Source of the DNA: Paracoccaceae bacterium
GTDB lineage: Bacteria > Pseudomonadota > Alphaproteobacteria > Rhodobacterales > Rhodobacteraceae
Length of the DNA: 60,940 nucleotides
Reading direction: 5' to 3'
Assembly: GCA_902543185.1 (NCBI GenBank)
Contig: CACBXB010000012.1
Coordinates: forward strand, 1-60,940
Under the pieces are notes generated by a model, which searched no databases, was not told the DNA's origin, and saw only the letters and a program-made list of their open reading frames with translations. The stretch's first letter is position 1, and each line of letters begins with the position of its first letter. Positions 27,680-36,774 of this stretch are shown piece by piece. Made by a program: the position numbers and the translations under genes.

Positions 27680-28480
27680 ATGTCTTTTTCAATTGATGGA
27701 AAAACCGTTATCGTAACAGGGGCGGCAAATGGAATTGGAGCGGCGTTAGCCCGTCATTTTGCTGAAAATGGTGCTAATGTCATGTGCGCTGATATAGATG
27801 AAAAAGCTTTAAAAAAAGACTTAGGAGAAAGTGCGGACGATAGTAATGTTAGATACTTTGCTGGTGATTTGCGTGAAAAATTAACTTTAGCAAATCTTCT
27901 TTCTGCAACGGTAGATGCATTTGACCGTGTGGATGTACTAGTTAATGCCTCCCGTCAGATGGCCACTACAGATCCATTGGATATGGATGATGAAACAGTA
28001 GAAAAATTACTACAGCAAAATTTAATGACCTCACTGCGATTGTCGCAAATGGTCGCAAAGCGAATGATAAAACAAGATGAAGAGCAGGACCATGAGTTTG
28101 CGGGTACGATTATAAATTTGTCTTCCATCGCAGCCCGACTGACCCAGCCTGAACTTCTGGCTTATTCGGTTTCAACTGCAGCATTAGAGCAAATGACACG
28201 GTCAATGGCTGTGGCGCTCGCTAAGCACCGTATAAGAGTGAATGCGGTATCGTTTGGATCTGTTATGTCTGCGAGTTTGCAGGATAAATTAAGGGAAAAC
28301 CCTGATTTTAGGAAAGAAATTGAAGCCCATACTCCCACTGGAAGAATTGCTCCTGCTTCCGATGTTGTTGAGGCGGTTCATTTTTTAGCCTCTAACGCAG
28401 CAGGATTTATTACTGGTCAGGTTATTAATGCTGATGGGGGGCGGAGCTTAATTGACCCCGTTTCTATTGCTGCTCATTAA
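27680..28480 (+). CDS. SDR-family protein with substituted active-site lysine
   Basis: A 266-residue short-chain dehydrogenase/reductase fold. The coenzyme motif TGAANGIGAALARHFAENG and the C-terminal FITGQVINADGGRSL are normal. The serine (NLSSIAA) and tyrosine are present, but the YxxxK signature reads YSVST, so the catalytic lysine is Thr. The usual NNAG motif reads VNAS. The protein may be non-catalytic, or use another general base. Substrate unknown. It is flanked by rsmC and hemF on the same strand. Confidence 0.85.
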   Translation: MSFSIDGKTVIVTGAANGIGAALARHFAENGANVMCADIDEKALKKDLGESADDSNVRYFAGDLREKLTLANLLSATVDAFDRVDVLVNASRQMATTDPLDMDDETVEKLLQQNLMTSLRLSQMVAKRMIKQDEEQDHEFAGTIINLSSIAARLTQPELLAYSVSTAALEQMTRSMAVALAKHRIRVNAVSFGSVMSASLQDKLRENPDFRKEIEAHTPTGRIAPASDVVEAVHFLASNAAGFITGQVINADGGRSLIDPVSIAAH

Positions 28481-28569
28481 ATTTTGTGTGCTTCATTTTT
28501 TCGCTGTTCCATTGACACTTTATAAGTTCCTAGCCAATGTTTGGGTAGAACTTAGGAGATTTTCTATCA

Positions 28570-29454
28570 ATGTTTGAAACTGAAAAGTCACTCGCAAGTA
28601 ATTGGTTTAAAACTCTTAGAGATGAAATCATTAGTGCATTTAAACAAATCGAAATAAACCATTTATCTGGCCCATTTTCAGATGAAGCACCGGGTATCTT
28701 TGAAATCAAAGAAACTGAGCGTACTGCTGACGATGGTAGTGATGCTGGTGGTGGAATAATGAGCGTGATGCGAAATGGTCGTGTTTTTGAAAAGGTGGGC
28801 GTAAACGTATCCACTGTTTATGGAAATTTGGGGCCAGATGCTCAAAAGGCGATGGCTGCACGAAAAGATATACCCGGAATAAAAGAAGATCCGAGGTTTT
28901 GGGCCAGTGGCATCAGCTTAGTAGCCCATATGCAAAACCCTCAGTGCCCAGCTGTTCATATGAATACAAGAATGTTTTGGACCCCTTATGCCTGGTGGTT
29001 TGGTGGTGGATCTGATCTCAATCCTTGCTTAGAGTTTGAAGAGGATACGGAACATTTTCATAAAACACTAGAGAATTTTGTAGAGCCTCATGGAGCTGGT
29101 TTGTATTCTGAATTGAAATCCTGGGCTGATGAATATTTCTTCATTCCTCACAGGCATAGAGCCAGAGGCGTGGGAGGGATCTTTATGGATGATCGCTGTA
29201 CTGGAGATTGGGAAGCCGACTTTAAGTTGACTAAGGACATTGGAAAAGCATTTTTGCCAGCATATCTTCCTCTTATAGAGAAGCGTAAAAATGATAGCTT
29301 CTCAGATGTTGATAAAGAAAAGCAGTTGGCACATCGTGGTTTATATGCAGAATATAATCTAGTTTATGACCGCGGAACAAAATTTGGATTAACAACTGGT
29401 CATGATGCAGATGCCGTCTTAATGAGCCTACCCCCAGTGGCTAAATGGTATTGA
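28570..29454 (+). CDS. hemF: aerobic (oxygen-dependent) coproporphyrinogen III oxidase
   Basis: A 294-residue enzyme that converts coproporphyrinogen III to protoporphyrinogen IX using O2, in heme synthesis. Family motifs include GGGIMSVMRNGRVFEKVGVN, VHMNTRMFW, WWFGGGSDLNP, HRHRARGVGGIFMDD and YNLVYDRGTKFGL. Length fits the family. A TAGGAG stands about ten bases before the ATG. A TTGACA at 28512-28517 lacks a convincing -10 partner. Other heme genes, hemC and hemE, lie a few kilobases downstream. Confidence 0.97.
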   Translation: MFETEKSLASNWFKTLRDEIISAFKQIEINHLSGPFSDEAPGIFEIKETERTADDGSDAGGGIMSVMRNGRVFEKVGVNVSTVYGNLGPDAQKAMAARKDIPGIKEDPRFWASGISLVAHMQNPQCPAVHMNTRMFWTPYAWWFGGGSDLNPCLEFEEDTEHFHKTLENFVEPHGAGLYSELKSWADEYFFIPHRHRARGVGGIFMDDRCTGDWEADFKLTKDIGKAFLPAYLPLIEKRKNDSFSDVDKEKQLAHRGLYAEYNLVYDRGTKFGLTTGHDADAVLMSLPPVAKWY

Positions 29455-29538
29455 GCTTTAATATGCTCATTTTGTTTATTCGAATTAAATTTGATACAAG
29501 TTTAGTGAACAATCTATACTTTAGTTTTGGTGGTTTCG

Positions 29539-30954
29539 ATGTCCTTAATTGAGGAACTTAAAAAGGTCTTGGGTGATCAAAATGTGCTAATTGGAACTGA
29601 CAAAGAGCGCTATTCGTCAGACTGGCTGGGCCAATATCAATTTGAACCTTTGTGTGTCGTTCGTCCAACTTCTACCGAAGAAGTATCTGACATTGTGAGA
29701 TTAGCTCGTTCTTTTCACGTAAATATAGTCCCTGTAGGTGGCAATACTGGCCTGAATGGAGGTACACATTCCGATAATGCGATTTCCATATCTATGGAGC
29801 GGATGAATAAAATCCGTGAAATTCGATTAAATTCGAAAATTGCCATCGTTGAAGCTGGAGTAATTCTTGCGAATTTACATCAGATCGTAAATGAAAATGA
29901 TTTAATGTTTCCGCTTACATTTGGAGCCCGTGGTTCGGCGACGATAGGTGGTGTTTTATCCACAAACGCTGGGGGTTCGAACGTACTTAAGTATGGCAAC
30001 ACTCGTGATCTAGTTTTGGGAGTGGAAATTGTCTTACCAAGCGGCGAAATAATGAATTTGATGTCTGAGTTGCATAAAGATAACTCAGGTTATTGTTTGC
30101 GAGATTTGGTTATTGGAGCTGAGGGAACATTAGGAATAATAACCAAGGCTGTAGTAAAACTTTTTCCAAAACCTAAAGCTTATGCAACTGCCATGGTTGC
30201 AGTTAAAAGTCTTGATAGTGCTCTCGCTTTGCTGAATGAATTACAGGATGGAACCGGAGGAGCAGTTGCGGCATATGAGTATATGCCTAAAAGATATATT
30301 CAAGGTCACATGGAGCTATCTTCTTCTTCTAAGAAGCCATTTAAAAAAGACTACGAACATTTAGTTATGGTTGAATTGGAAACAACCGTTGAATTATTTT
30401 CACGATATGGAGATGATGGAAAAGTTTTGCTTAGTAGTGAATTAGAAAGAATTTTAAACAAAAACTTAAATGAGGGTTTCATCTTAGATGCTCACATTGC
30501 TCAAAATGAAGAGCAGCGTTTGATTATGTGGGAGCGTCGTGAGGCTGCAGCAGAAATCTCTCTTTTAAAAACCCCTCTAATAAATAATGACATAGCGGTT
30601 CCATTAGACAAGGTATCGAAATTCTTAACTGCCATGGAGAAAAAGCTCCCAGAGTTGGACCCTGGTGCGGATGTTTTAATTGTTTCTCATCTTGGCGACG
30701 GAAATGTTCATTACACCGTTTGGCCAAGTAAAGACGATGAAAAACATAAAGATAAAATTATGGAGGAAATAGAAAATGTCGTTCTAAACTTAGGTGGGAG
30801 TTTTTCTGCAGAACACGGTATTGGGTTGTCTAAGCTATCTTCTATGGAGAGACGCAAGGATCGAGTATCGCTAAACGTCATGCGTCAAATTAAGAATGCA
30901 ATCGACCCGGAAGGCATAATGAACCCAGGCAAAGTTTTACCAAAAGCAAATTAG
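29539..30954 (+). CDS. FAD-linked oxidase, D-2-hydroxyacid dehydrogenase type
   Basis: A 471-residue flavoprotein of the FAD_binding_4 / FAD-oxidase C family, which includes D-2-hydroxyglutarate, D-lactate and glycolate (GlcD) dehydrogenases. The FAD site is VPVGGNTGLNGGTH, then GSATIGGVLSTNAGG and GAEGTLGIITK. The C-terminal domain has VSHLGDGNVHYTV and FSAEHGIGLSKL, with the metal-type histidines. D-2-hydroxyglutarate dehydrogenase is my first guess. The ATG at 29539 is preferred over a TTG at 29527. It converges with hemC two bases apart. Confidence 0.85.
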   Translation: MSLIEELKKVLGDQNVLIGTDKERYSSDWLGQYQFEPLCVVRPTSTEEVSDIVRLARSFHVNIVPVGGNTGLNGGTHSDNAISISMERMNKIREIRLNSKIAIVEAGVILANLHQIVNENDLMFPLTFGARGSATIGGVLSTNAGGSNVLKYGNTRDLVLGVEIVLPSGEIMNLMSELHKDNSGYCLRDLVIGAEGTLGIITKAVVKLFPKPKAYATAMVAVKSLDSALALLNELQDGTGGAVAAYEYMPKRYIQGHMELSSSSKKPFKKDYEHLVMVELETTVELFSRYGDDGKVLLSSELERILNKNLNEGFILDAHIAQNEEQRLIMWERREAAAEISLLKTPLINNDIAVPLDKVSKFLTAMEKKLPELDPGADVLIVSHLGDGNVHYTVWPSKDDEKHKDKIMEEIENVVLNLGGSFSAEHGIGLSKLSSMERRKDRVSLNVMRQIKNAIDPEGIMNPGKVLPKAN

Positions 30955-30956
30955 GC

Positions 30957-31904
30957 TTAATCTCTCCAATCAAAGAATTTTGGGCCTGCTTGCGCTAAAA
31001 TCTTCTGCGCCATTTCCCGACCCAATTCTGGCCCGTCTTCAATGTTACAAGAAGCAGTTTCAGATATAGATTCTGATCCATCAGTGCGCAAAACTTGGCC
31101 AGTAAATTTCAGTGATGAACCTTCAATTGTAGCCAAGCCGGCAATTGGAGTTTGACAAGAACCATCTAATTCGGCAAGAAATGCTCGCTCCACATTTAAA
31201 CGTTGTCCTGTTTCTTTGTGGTGTATTTTTTTAAGTATATCGGTTATTTGTTTATCTTCTTCTCGCCATTCTATTCCAATCGCGCCCTGTGCTATTGCTG
31301 GCAACATTTCATTTGGGTTTATTGCGCTTTGGGCCACGTCCCCCAACCCTAAACGATTTAAACCTGCCATGGCTAAAAAAGTACATGAAGCGACACCATC
31401 TTTTAATTTCTTTAAACGTGTTTGAACATTGCCCCTAAATTCGACTACTTCCAGATCTGGTCGAGAAAATTTAAGTTGAGCTTTGCGTCTTAGTGATGAA
31501 GTGCCAACTTTAGAACCACTTGGTAGATCGCTCACATTTTTGAAGTCTGACGAAACAAAAGCATCTCTGACATCTTCGCGAGGTAAGTAGCATCCGAGCG
31601 TTAATCCATCTGGCTGCTCCACAGGCATATCTTTCATCGAGTGAACAGCTATATCAATCTTTCTATCGAGCATCTCTTGCTCAATTTCCTTAGTAAATAA
31701 ACCTTTCCCACCTACTTCTTTTAAGGGTCTATCTAAAATTCTGTCACCACTTGTTGAAATAACCACTATTTCAAAAGAGTCTTCTCTGGCATTTAAAGCT
31801 TCTGCCAGACGCTTTCTTGTCTCATATGCTTGGGCTAAAGCTAATGGAGAGCCACGGGTGCCTATACGCAATGGAGCTGATGGTGAGGGGAAGTTATTTT
31901 TCAT
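30957..31904 (-). CDS. hemC: hydroxymethylbilane synthase (porphobilinogen deaminase)
   Basis: A 315-residue enzyme that joins four porphobilinogen units into hydroxymethylbilane. It begins LRIGTRGSPLALAQA, has VHSMKDMP and GTSSLRRKAQL in the substrate-binding core, and LDGSCQTPIAG carrying the cysteine for the dipyrromethane cofactor. It is divergent from hemE, so these two successive-branch enzymes share a 123-base control region with palindromes. Confidence 0.96.
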   Translation of the reverse strand: MKNNFPSPSAPLRIGTRGSPLALAQAYETRKRLAEALNAREDSFEIVVISTSGDRILDRPLKEVGGKGLFTKEIEQEMLDRKIDIAVHSMKDMPVEQPDGLTLGCYLPREDVRDAFVSSDFKNVSDLPSGSKVGTSSLRRKAQLKFSRPDLEVVEFRGNVQTRLKKLKDGVASCTFLAMAGLNRLGLGDVAQSAINPNEMLPAIAQGAIGIEWREEDKQITDILKKIHHKETGQRLNVERAFLAELDGSCQTPIAGLATIEGSSLKFTGQVLRTDGSESISETASCNIEDGPELGREMAQKILAQAGPKFFDWRD

Positions 31905-31962
31905 TTAATTTACTTTAAGCTATTTAATGCTGGTTGATACTAACCGAGTGGAACGATTGTGA

Positions 31963-31983
31963 CAATTATAATTGACAATTGTC
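31963..31983. promoter_or_regulatory. overlapping palindromes between divergent hemC and hemE
   Basis: Two perfect palindromes overlap: CAATTATAATTG at 31963-31974 and GACAATTGTC at 31974-31983. A TTGACA (31972-31977) and a TATAAT (31967-31972) lie inside them. The position, about 45-65 bases from either start codon, suits an operator or a divergent promoter. The sequence does not match the FNR half-site pattern TTGAT-N4-ATCAA nor the Irr box as I know them. Confidence 0.4.
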
Positions 31984-32027
31984 CTGACAAATAACACTAA
32001 CAGGCTATAAAAAATAAAAGGCTGAAG

Positions 32028-33059
32028 ATGACAAAAAAAATTTTAAAGGCTCTTGCAGGTGAAAAACAGAAAATACCCCCAATATGGATGATGCGGCAAG
32101 CTGGCCGTTATTTGCCCGAATATCGTGAAACGAGAGCACAGGCGGGTGATTTCCTATCGCTTTGCTATAATAGCGAATTAGCCGCAGAAGTGACGCTTCA
32201 ACCGATACGGCGCTATGGTTTTGATGCCGCAATATTATTTGCTGATATTTTGCTCTTGCCTCAAGCATTGGGTGCTGACCTATGGTTCGTAACAGGCGAA
32301 GGTCCTCGCCTATCTACCGTACAAACAAAACAGGATTTTGAAAATTTACGACAGCCAGAAGAAATAAACGAAACATTAGCCCCCGTTTATGATACAGTTA
32401 AAATTTTATCGAAGGAACTACCTAGCGAAACTACGCTTATAGGGTTTGCTGGTGCGCCTTGGACCGTGGCCACTTATATGGTTGCCGGACGTGGTACTCC
32501 TGATCAGGCGCCAGCACATATTTTAAAAAATGAAAATCCTGAAGTGTTTGATAATTTGATTAATCTTCTTGTTGAAGGAACTGTAGAATATTTATCTAAT
32601 CAGATAAATGCGGGAGCTGAAGTTATAAAAATATTTGACAGTTGGGCCGGATCTCTAAAAGGAAATGATTTTGACAAATACGCACTTGAGCCATGTAAAA
32701 AGATTATTTCAGCACTTAAAGTTAAGCATCCGGATGTTCCGATTATAGCATTTCCAAGACAAGCTGGCGACCGCTATGTAGGATTTGCAAAACAAGCTGG
32801 AGCAGATTGTGTGGCTTTGGACGAATCTGTTTCCGCAGAGTGGATTAGTCAAAATGTTCAAGTGGATGGCTGTATTCAAGGTAACTTGGCATCATCCCAT
32901 ATGGTTTCTGGAGGTAGTGCCCTTATTGATGAGACGAAAAGAATAGTGAAAGCGCTTTCCAATGGCCCGCATATTTTTAATCTTGGTCATGGGATCACGC
33001 CTGACGCTGATCCTCAAAATGTTCAGATAATGATCGATACAATTCGCAACGCTGAGTAA
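32028..33059 (+). CDS. hemE: uroporphyrinogen decarboxylase
   Basis: A 343-residue enzyme that decarboxylates the four acetate side chains of uroporphyrinogen III to give coproporphyrinogen III, the substrate of HemF encoded 2.5 kb upstream. [17 protein letters not shown] is the family signature, [12 protein letters not shown] and [14 protein letters not shown] follow, and the C-terminus has [13 protein letters not shown]. Length is standard. It is divergent from hemC. Confidence 0.97.
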   Translation: MTKKILKALAGEKQKIPPIWMMRQAGRYLPEYRETRAQAGDFLSLCYNSELAAEVTLQPIRRYGFDAAILFADILLLPQALGADLWFVTGEGPRLSTVQTKQDFENLRQPEEINETLAPVYDTVKILSKELPSETTLIGFAGAPWTVATYMVAGRGTPDQAPAHILKNENPEVFDNLINLLVEGTVEYLSNQINAGAEVIKIFDSWAGSLKGNDFDKYALEPCKKIISALKVKHPDVPIIAFPRQAGDRYVGFAKQAGADCVALDESVSAEWISQNVQVDGCIQGNLASSHMVSGGSALIDETKRIVKALSNGPHIFNLGHGITPDADPQNVQIMIDTIRNAE

Positions 33060-33116
33060 TTTTGATTTACCCGAAAATTATTGATTTATGATTTATTGAT
33101 TCTGGCCAAAAGGTGA

Positions 33117-34049
33117 ATGGATTTTATGCTACTTGAAGTGAATGAACTTAGAAAAACTTATGCCACAGGTTTTGAGGCTCTAAAAGGGATTTCGCTCAAA
33201 GTAAACAAAGGTGAAATTTTAGCTTTATTAGGCCCAAACGGTGCTGGCAAGACTTCACTTATCTCAACTATTTGTGGCATTACAAACCCATCTAGCGGCT
33301 CTGTGGTAATCGATGGATATGATATATCAAAAAACTTTCGAGACGCTCGAAAACTGGTTGGATTAGTGCCGCAAGATATAACTCTAGAGCCTTTTGAAAA
33401 GGTGGCGAATACAATTAACTTTTCACGTGGTTTGTTTGGGAAGAAAAAAGATGATGCTTTAACAGAAAAAATTCTGACTAAGTTGGCACTTTGGGACAAA
33501 CGGGACTCTCGTCTTATGGAGTTATCTGGCGGAATGAAACGCCGGGTGCTGATTGCCAAAGCCCTTATTCACGAGCCTAGACTGTTGTTTTTGGATGAGC
33601 CGACGGCAAGTGTCGACGTGGAGCTCCGCCAGAGCATGTGGAATGTCGTCGCTGATTTAAAGAAAGATGGCGTTACTATTATTTTAACAACTCATTACAT
33701 TGAAGAGGCTGAGGCGATAGCAGATAGGGTTGGTATTATGAATAAAGGTGAGCTTCTTTTGGTAGAGGAAAAAACCTCATTAATGCAAAAATTTGGTCAA
33801 AAAATATTGAATATCGAATTGCAGAAAAGATTAAATCAGCTTCCCAAAGAGTTCAGTAAAGAAAATGTAAAGTTGTCAGACGACGGTCTAACTTTAACTT
33901 ATATTTATGATACCAAACAAAAGAAGACAGGAATAACTAAACTTCTATCCAATCTTTCCAATTCAGGAATAAATTTACGTGATATCCAAACAGATCAATC
34001 CTCTTTAGAGGAAATTTTTGTAAATCTGGTTAAGGAAAAAGTGGAATGA
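33117..34049 (+). CDS. ABC-2 type exporter ATP-binding protein
   Basis: A 310-residue single ATPase: Walker [12 protein letters not shown] (about residues 37-47), signature [10 protein letters not shown], Walker [13 protein letters not shown] and the switch HYIEEAE. A C-terminal extension of about 80 residues is usual for YadG/DrrA-like exporters. The substrate is not known. The ATG at 33126 is an alternative start. Its stop codon overlaps the start of the permease gene by four bases, so the two form a transporter. Confidence 0.9.
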   Translation: MDFMLLEVNELRKTYATGFEALKGISLKVNKGEILALLGPNGAGKTSLISTICGITNPSSGSVVIDGYDISKNFRDARKLVGLVPQDITLEPFEKVANTINFSRGLFGKKKDDALTEKILTKLALWDKRDSRLMELSGGMKRRVLIAKALIHEPRLLFLDEPTASVDVELRQSMWNVVADLKKDGVTIILTTHYIEEAEAIADRVGIMNKGELLLVEEKTSLMQKFGQKILNIELQKRLNQLPKEFSKENVKLSDDGLTLTYIYDTKQKKTGITKLLSNLSNSGINLRDIQTDQSSLEEIFVNLVKEKVE

Positions 34050-34807
34050 ATTTTCAAGCAGTTAAAGCAATTTATTTCTTTGAAATGGCCAGGTTTTTTA
34101 GAACTCTTTTACAAAGTTTTGTTTCGCCAGTAATATCTACCTCCCTCTACTTCGTAGTTTTTGGTACAGCTATAGGCAGTCGGATTCAGGAGGTTGAAGG
34201 AATAAGTTATGGGGCCTTTATTGTTCCTGGATTGATTATGTTATCCGTCATGACGCAAGCGACTTCAAATGGAAGCTTTGGTATTTATTTCCCAAAATTT
34301 ATAGGAACTATTTATGAGCTTTTGTCGGCTCCCATAAGTTATTTTGAGATAATTCTGGGATATGTTGGTGCGGCTGCTACTAAAGCCCTCTTTATAGGTC
34401 TTGTTATTTTAGCTACTGCAGCGATCTTTGTAGACTTAAAGATAATGCATCCCGTTGCAATGATTTTATTTTTAGTTTTGACCTGTATTTCGTTTTCCTT
34501 ATTAGGATTCATTCTAGGGATTTGGGCAAGAAATTTTGAACAATTACAATTGGTACCTTTATTGGTTGTAACGCCGTTAGTATTTCTGGGGGGGTCATTT
34601 TATTCAGTTTCAATGCTGCCGCCTATTTGGCAAACAATTACCTTATTCAATCCTGTCGTTTACTTAGTTTCAGGTTTTAGGTGGTCATTTTTTGGAAATG
34701 CCGATGTGCCTATTTTGGTCAGTCTTTTAGCGATAAGTTCTTTTACCATAGTCTGCATTACAATTGTTGCTTGGATTTTCAATACCGGCTGGCGAATAAA
34801 GCAATAA
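34046..34807 (+). CDS. ABC-2 type permease
   Basis: A 253-residue membrane protein with six hydrophobic segments, of the YadH/DrrB/NodJ type. [20 protein letters not shown] and [18 protein letters not shown] (the ABC-2 signature region) support this. It is the membrane partner of the ATPase immediately upstream, with which it overlaps by four bases. Candidate exported substrates are drugs, lipids or polysaccharides; the sequence alone does not tell. Confidence 0.9.
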   Translation: MNFQAVKAIYFFEMARFFRTLLQSFVSPVISTSLYFVVFGTAIGSRIQEVEGISYGAFIVPGLIMLSVMTQATSNGSFGIYFPKFIGTIYELLSAPISYFEIILGYVGAAATKALFIGLVILATAAIFVDLKIMHPVAMILFLVLTCISFSLLGFILGIWARNFEQLQLVPLLVVTPLVFLGGSFYSVSMLPPIWQTITLFNPVVYLVSGFRWSFFGNADVPILVSLLAISSFTIVCITIVAWIFNTGWRIKQ

Positions 34808-34865
34808 TCACAAAAAAGTTGATGGATCCCTTGTTTGATGGATCTCCACAGATTATGTGTTTGGT

Positions 34866-35663
34866 ATGAAATTAAAAATTCCCTTTTTGCCGTCTAAGCC
34901 AAGTGTTGCGGTCGTCAAGATGTCTGGCGTTATTTCCGCTGGTGCTCGCTCTGGCCTATGCGACCAGACTTTAAGTCCAATTTTGGAAAAAGCCTTCAAA
35001 AAAGGACAACACCAAGCAGTGGCATTATTAATTAACTCGCCAGGTGGATCCCCAGTTCAATCCTCATTAATAAGTTCTCGAATAAAGCGCTTAGCAGAAG
35101 AAAATGAGATGCCAGTGTTAGCATTCGTTGAGGACGTGGCTGCTTCGGGAGGCTATTGGCTTGCTTGCGCTGCAGATGAAATTTATGCAGATACTGGGTC
35201 AATTATAGGCTCGATTGGAGTTATTTCTGCTGGATTTGGTTTCCAAGAATTGATCGATAAATATGGTGTGGAACGGAGAGTGCATACAGCAGGTAAGTCC
35301 AAATCAATGTTGGATCCATTTAAAAAAGAAAAGCCTGAAGATATAAAACGATTAAAAAGAATACTGGGTGAAATGCACGAACTCTTTATCAAATATGTTG
35401 AAGAAACACGTGGTAGTAAACTCACGCAAGAAGATGATATTTTTACAGGTGAAATATGGTTGGGTGAAAAGGCTAAACACTTGGGTCTAATTGATGGGAT
35501 AGGACATTTAGACAACGTAATAAAAGAAAAATTTGGCAAGAAAACCCGAATTAAGATGTATGGTCAAAAAAAGAATTTTTTGCAACGCTTTGGTGTAAAT
35601 TTAATAAATGAGGCTGGCGTTTATTTGGAAGAGCGTGCAGCATTTGCCCGGTTTGGTCTCTAA
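34866..35663 (+). CDS. S49-family peptidase (SppA/SohB-like)
   Basis: A 265-residue protein resembling signal peptide peptidase A, which degrades remnant signal peptides in the membrane. INSPGGSPVQSSLISSRI, the serine in EDVAASGGYWLACAADEIY, GSIIGSIGVISAGFGF and the lysine region HTAGKSKSMLDPF form the Ser-Lys dyad region. There is no strong membrane anchor, as in short alphaproteobacterial SppA forms. The ATG at 34866 is preferred over the GTG at 34857. The stop TAA shares its last base with the ATG of the next small gene. Confidence 0.88.
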   Translation: MKLKIPFLPSKPSVAVVKMSGVISAGARSGLCDQTLSPILEKAFKKGQHQAVALLINSPGGSPVQSSLISSRIKRLAEENEMPVLAFVEDVAASGGYWLACAADEIYADTGSIIGSIGVISAGFGFQELIDKYGVERRVHTAGKSKSMLDPFKKEKPEDIKRLKRILGEMHELFIKYVEETRGSKLTQEDDIFTGEIWLGEKAKHLGLIDGIGHLDNVIKEKFGKKTRIKMYGQKKNFLQRFGVNLINEAGVYLEERAAFARFGL

Positions 35664-35815
35664 TGATTATAAAAATTGTTATTATATTTTTAATTTTAAT
35701 AATAGTTTTAGCAATGTTTGGAAAAGCCCACATTCTTTTGCCAGGTAGATCTAAAAAGTTACGTTGTGGAAAATGTGGTCAACTGAAGATCGGAAAATCT
35801 TGTGGTTGTTCCTGA
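35663..35815 (+). CDS. 50-residue membrane protein with Cys-rich tail
   Basis: A small gene whose ATG overlaps the S49 peptidase stop (TAATG). Residues 2-19 are one hydrophobic helix (IIKIVIIFLILIIVLAMF). A basic linker and a C-terminal CGKC ... CGC cluster follow (Cys35, Cys38, Cys47, Cys49), which looks like a tiny zinc ribbon. I recall similar short proteins in Rhodobacteraceae beside this peptidase but know no function. The overlap, the length free of stops and the clear two-part design support a real gene. It ends 15 bases before the antiporter gene. Confidence 0.75.
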   Translation: MIIKIVIIFLILIIVLAMFGKAHILLPGRSKKLRCGKCGQLKIGKSCGCS

Positions 35816-35830
35816 ACATAAAGCCTTCTA

Positions 35831-36763
35831 ATGTTTTGGGCTCTTTCTTTCTTGGGTTTGTTCCTTTTGTTAATCTCAGGAGACTTTCTAGTTAGGGGAG
35901 CTATTCAGCTTAGTAATAGAATGGGCGTTTCACCATTATTGGTATCGCTTACTGTAGTGGCTTTTGGAACATCTGCGCCCGAACTGATAGTTGCTATAAA
36001 AGCTACATTGAGCGGATCACCTGGTTTGGCTCTGGGTAATGTCGTGGGATCTAATATTGCTAATATTCTGTTGGTCTTAGGTCTACCTACTTTGATTATG
36101 GGCTTGAAAAACAATATCGCAGATACAAAACGGTCATTTAGCTTCATGATTGTAGCATCTGTTTTGTTTATTGTGTTTGGCATGAGCGGTAGCTTTTCTT
36201 GGATTTATGGAGTTATACTACTTTCTTTACTAGCCTTTTTTCTACTCGATACGTTGAGGCAAAATAGTAAAAAAGCATTAAATAGTGAAATTTTGGAATC
36301 TCAGCAAAAAATATCTCACTCGTGGTGGACAATAACCCTTTTCCTAATCTTGGGCTCAATAGGTTTGCCCTTAGGAGCCGATCTACTCGTCACCAATGCT
36401 TCTGCACTTGCGAAAGGCTACGGTGTAAGTGATGCAATTGTTGGTCTTACATTAGTTGCAATAGGGACGTCCCTACCAGAGTTGGCAACCACATTTGTTG
36501 CTTTTGTGAGGAAAAAAGCCGAAGTTGTCTTAGGAAATTTAATTGGATCGAATATATTCAATTTACTCGCGATTATTGGGATAACCTCTTTAATTTCCCC
36601 AGTGCCTGTTGATCCAATCTTTATCAAGTTTGATTTCTGGGTCATGCTAGGGGCCAGTGCATTAATAGCACCATTTATATTATTAAATATCCAATTTAAT
36701 CGCTTGTCTGGCTTTCTTTTTATAGCATTATACATAAGTTACCTGACAGTTATTTTAAAATGA
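35831..36763 (+). CDS. Ca2+/Na+ antiporter (YrbG/CaxA family)
   Basis: A 310-residue membrane protein with the two inverted repeats of the Ca2+:cation antiporter family. Repeat 1 has FGTSAPELIVA and LGNVVGSNIANILLVLG; repeat 2 has IGTSLPELATT and LGNLIGSNIFNLLAI. The paired GTSxPE and GNxxGSN motifs bind ions. About ten membrane helices are apparent. It sits 15 bases behind the small Cys-rich membrane protein and 11 bases ahead of an SDR gene. Confidence 0.92.
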   Translation: MFWALSFLGLFLLLISGDFLVRGAIQLSNRMGVSPLLVSLTVVAFGTSAPELIVAIKATLSGSPGLALGNVVGSNIANILLVLGLPTLIMGLKNNIADTKRSFSFMIVASVLFIVFGMSGSFSWIYGVILLSLLAFFLLDTLRQNSKKALNSEILESQQKISHSWWTITLFLILGSIGLPLGADLLVTNASALAKGYGVSDAIVGLTLVAIGTSLPELATTFVAFVRKKAEVVLGNLIGSNIFNLLAIIGITSLISPVPVDPIFIKFDFWVMLGASALIAPFILLNIQFNRLSGFLFIALYISYLTVILK

Positions 36764-36774
36764 AAAGAGAGTAA

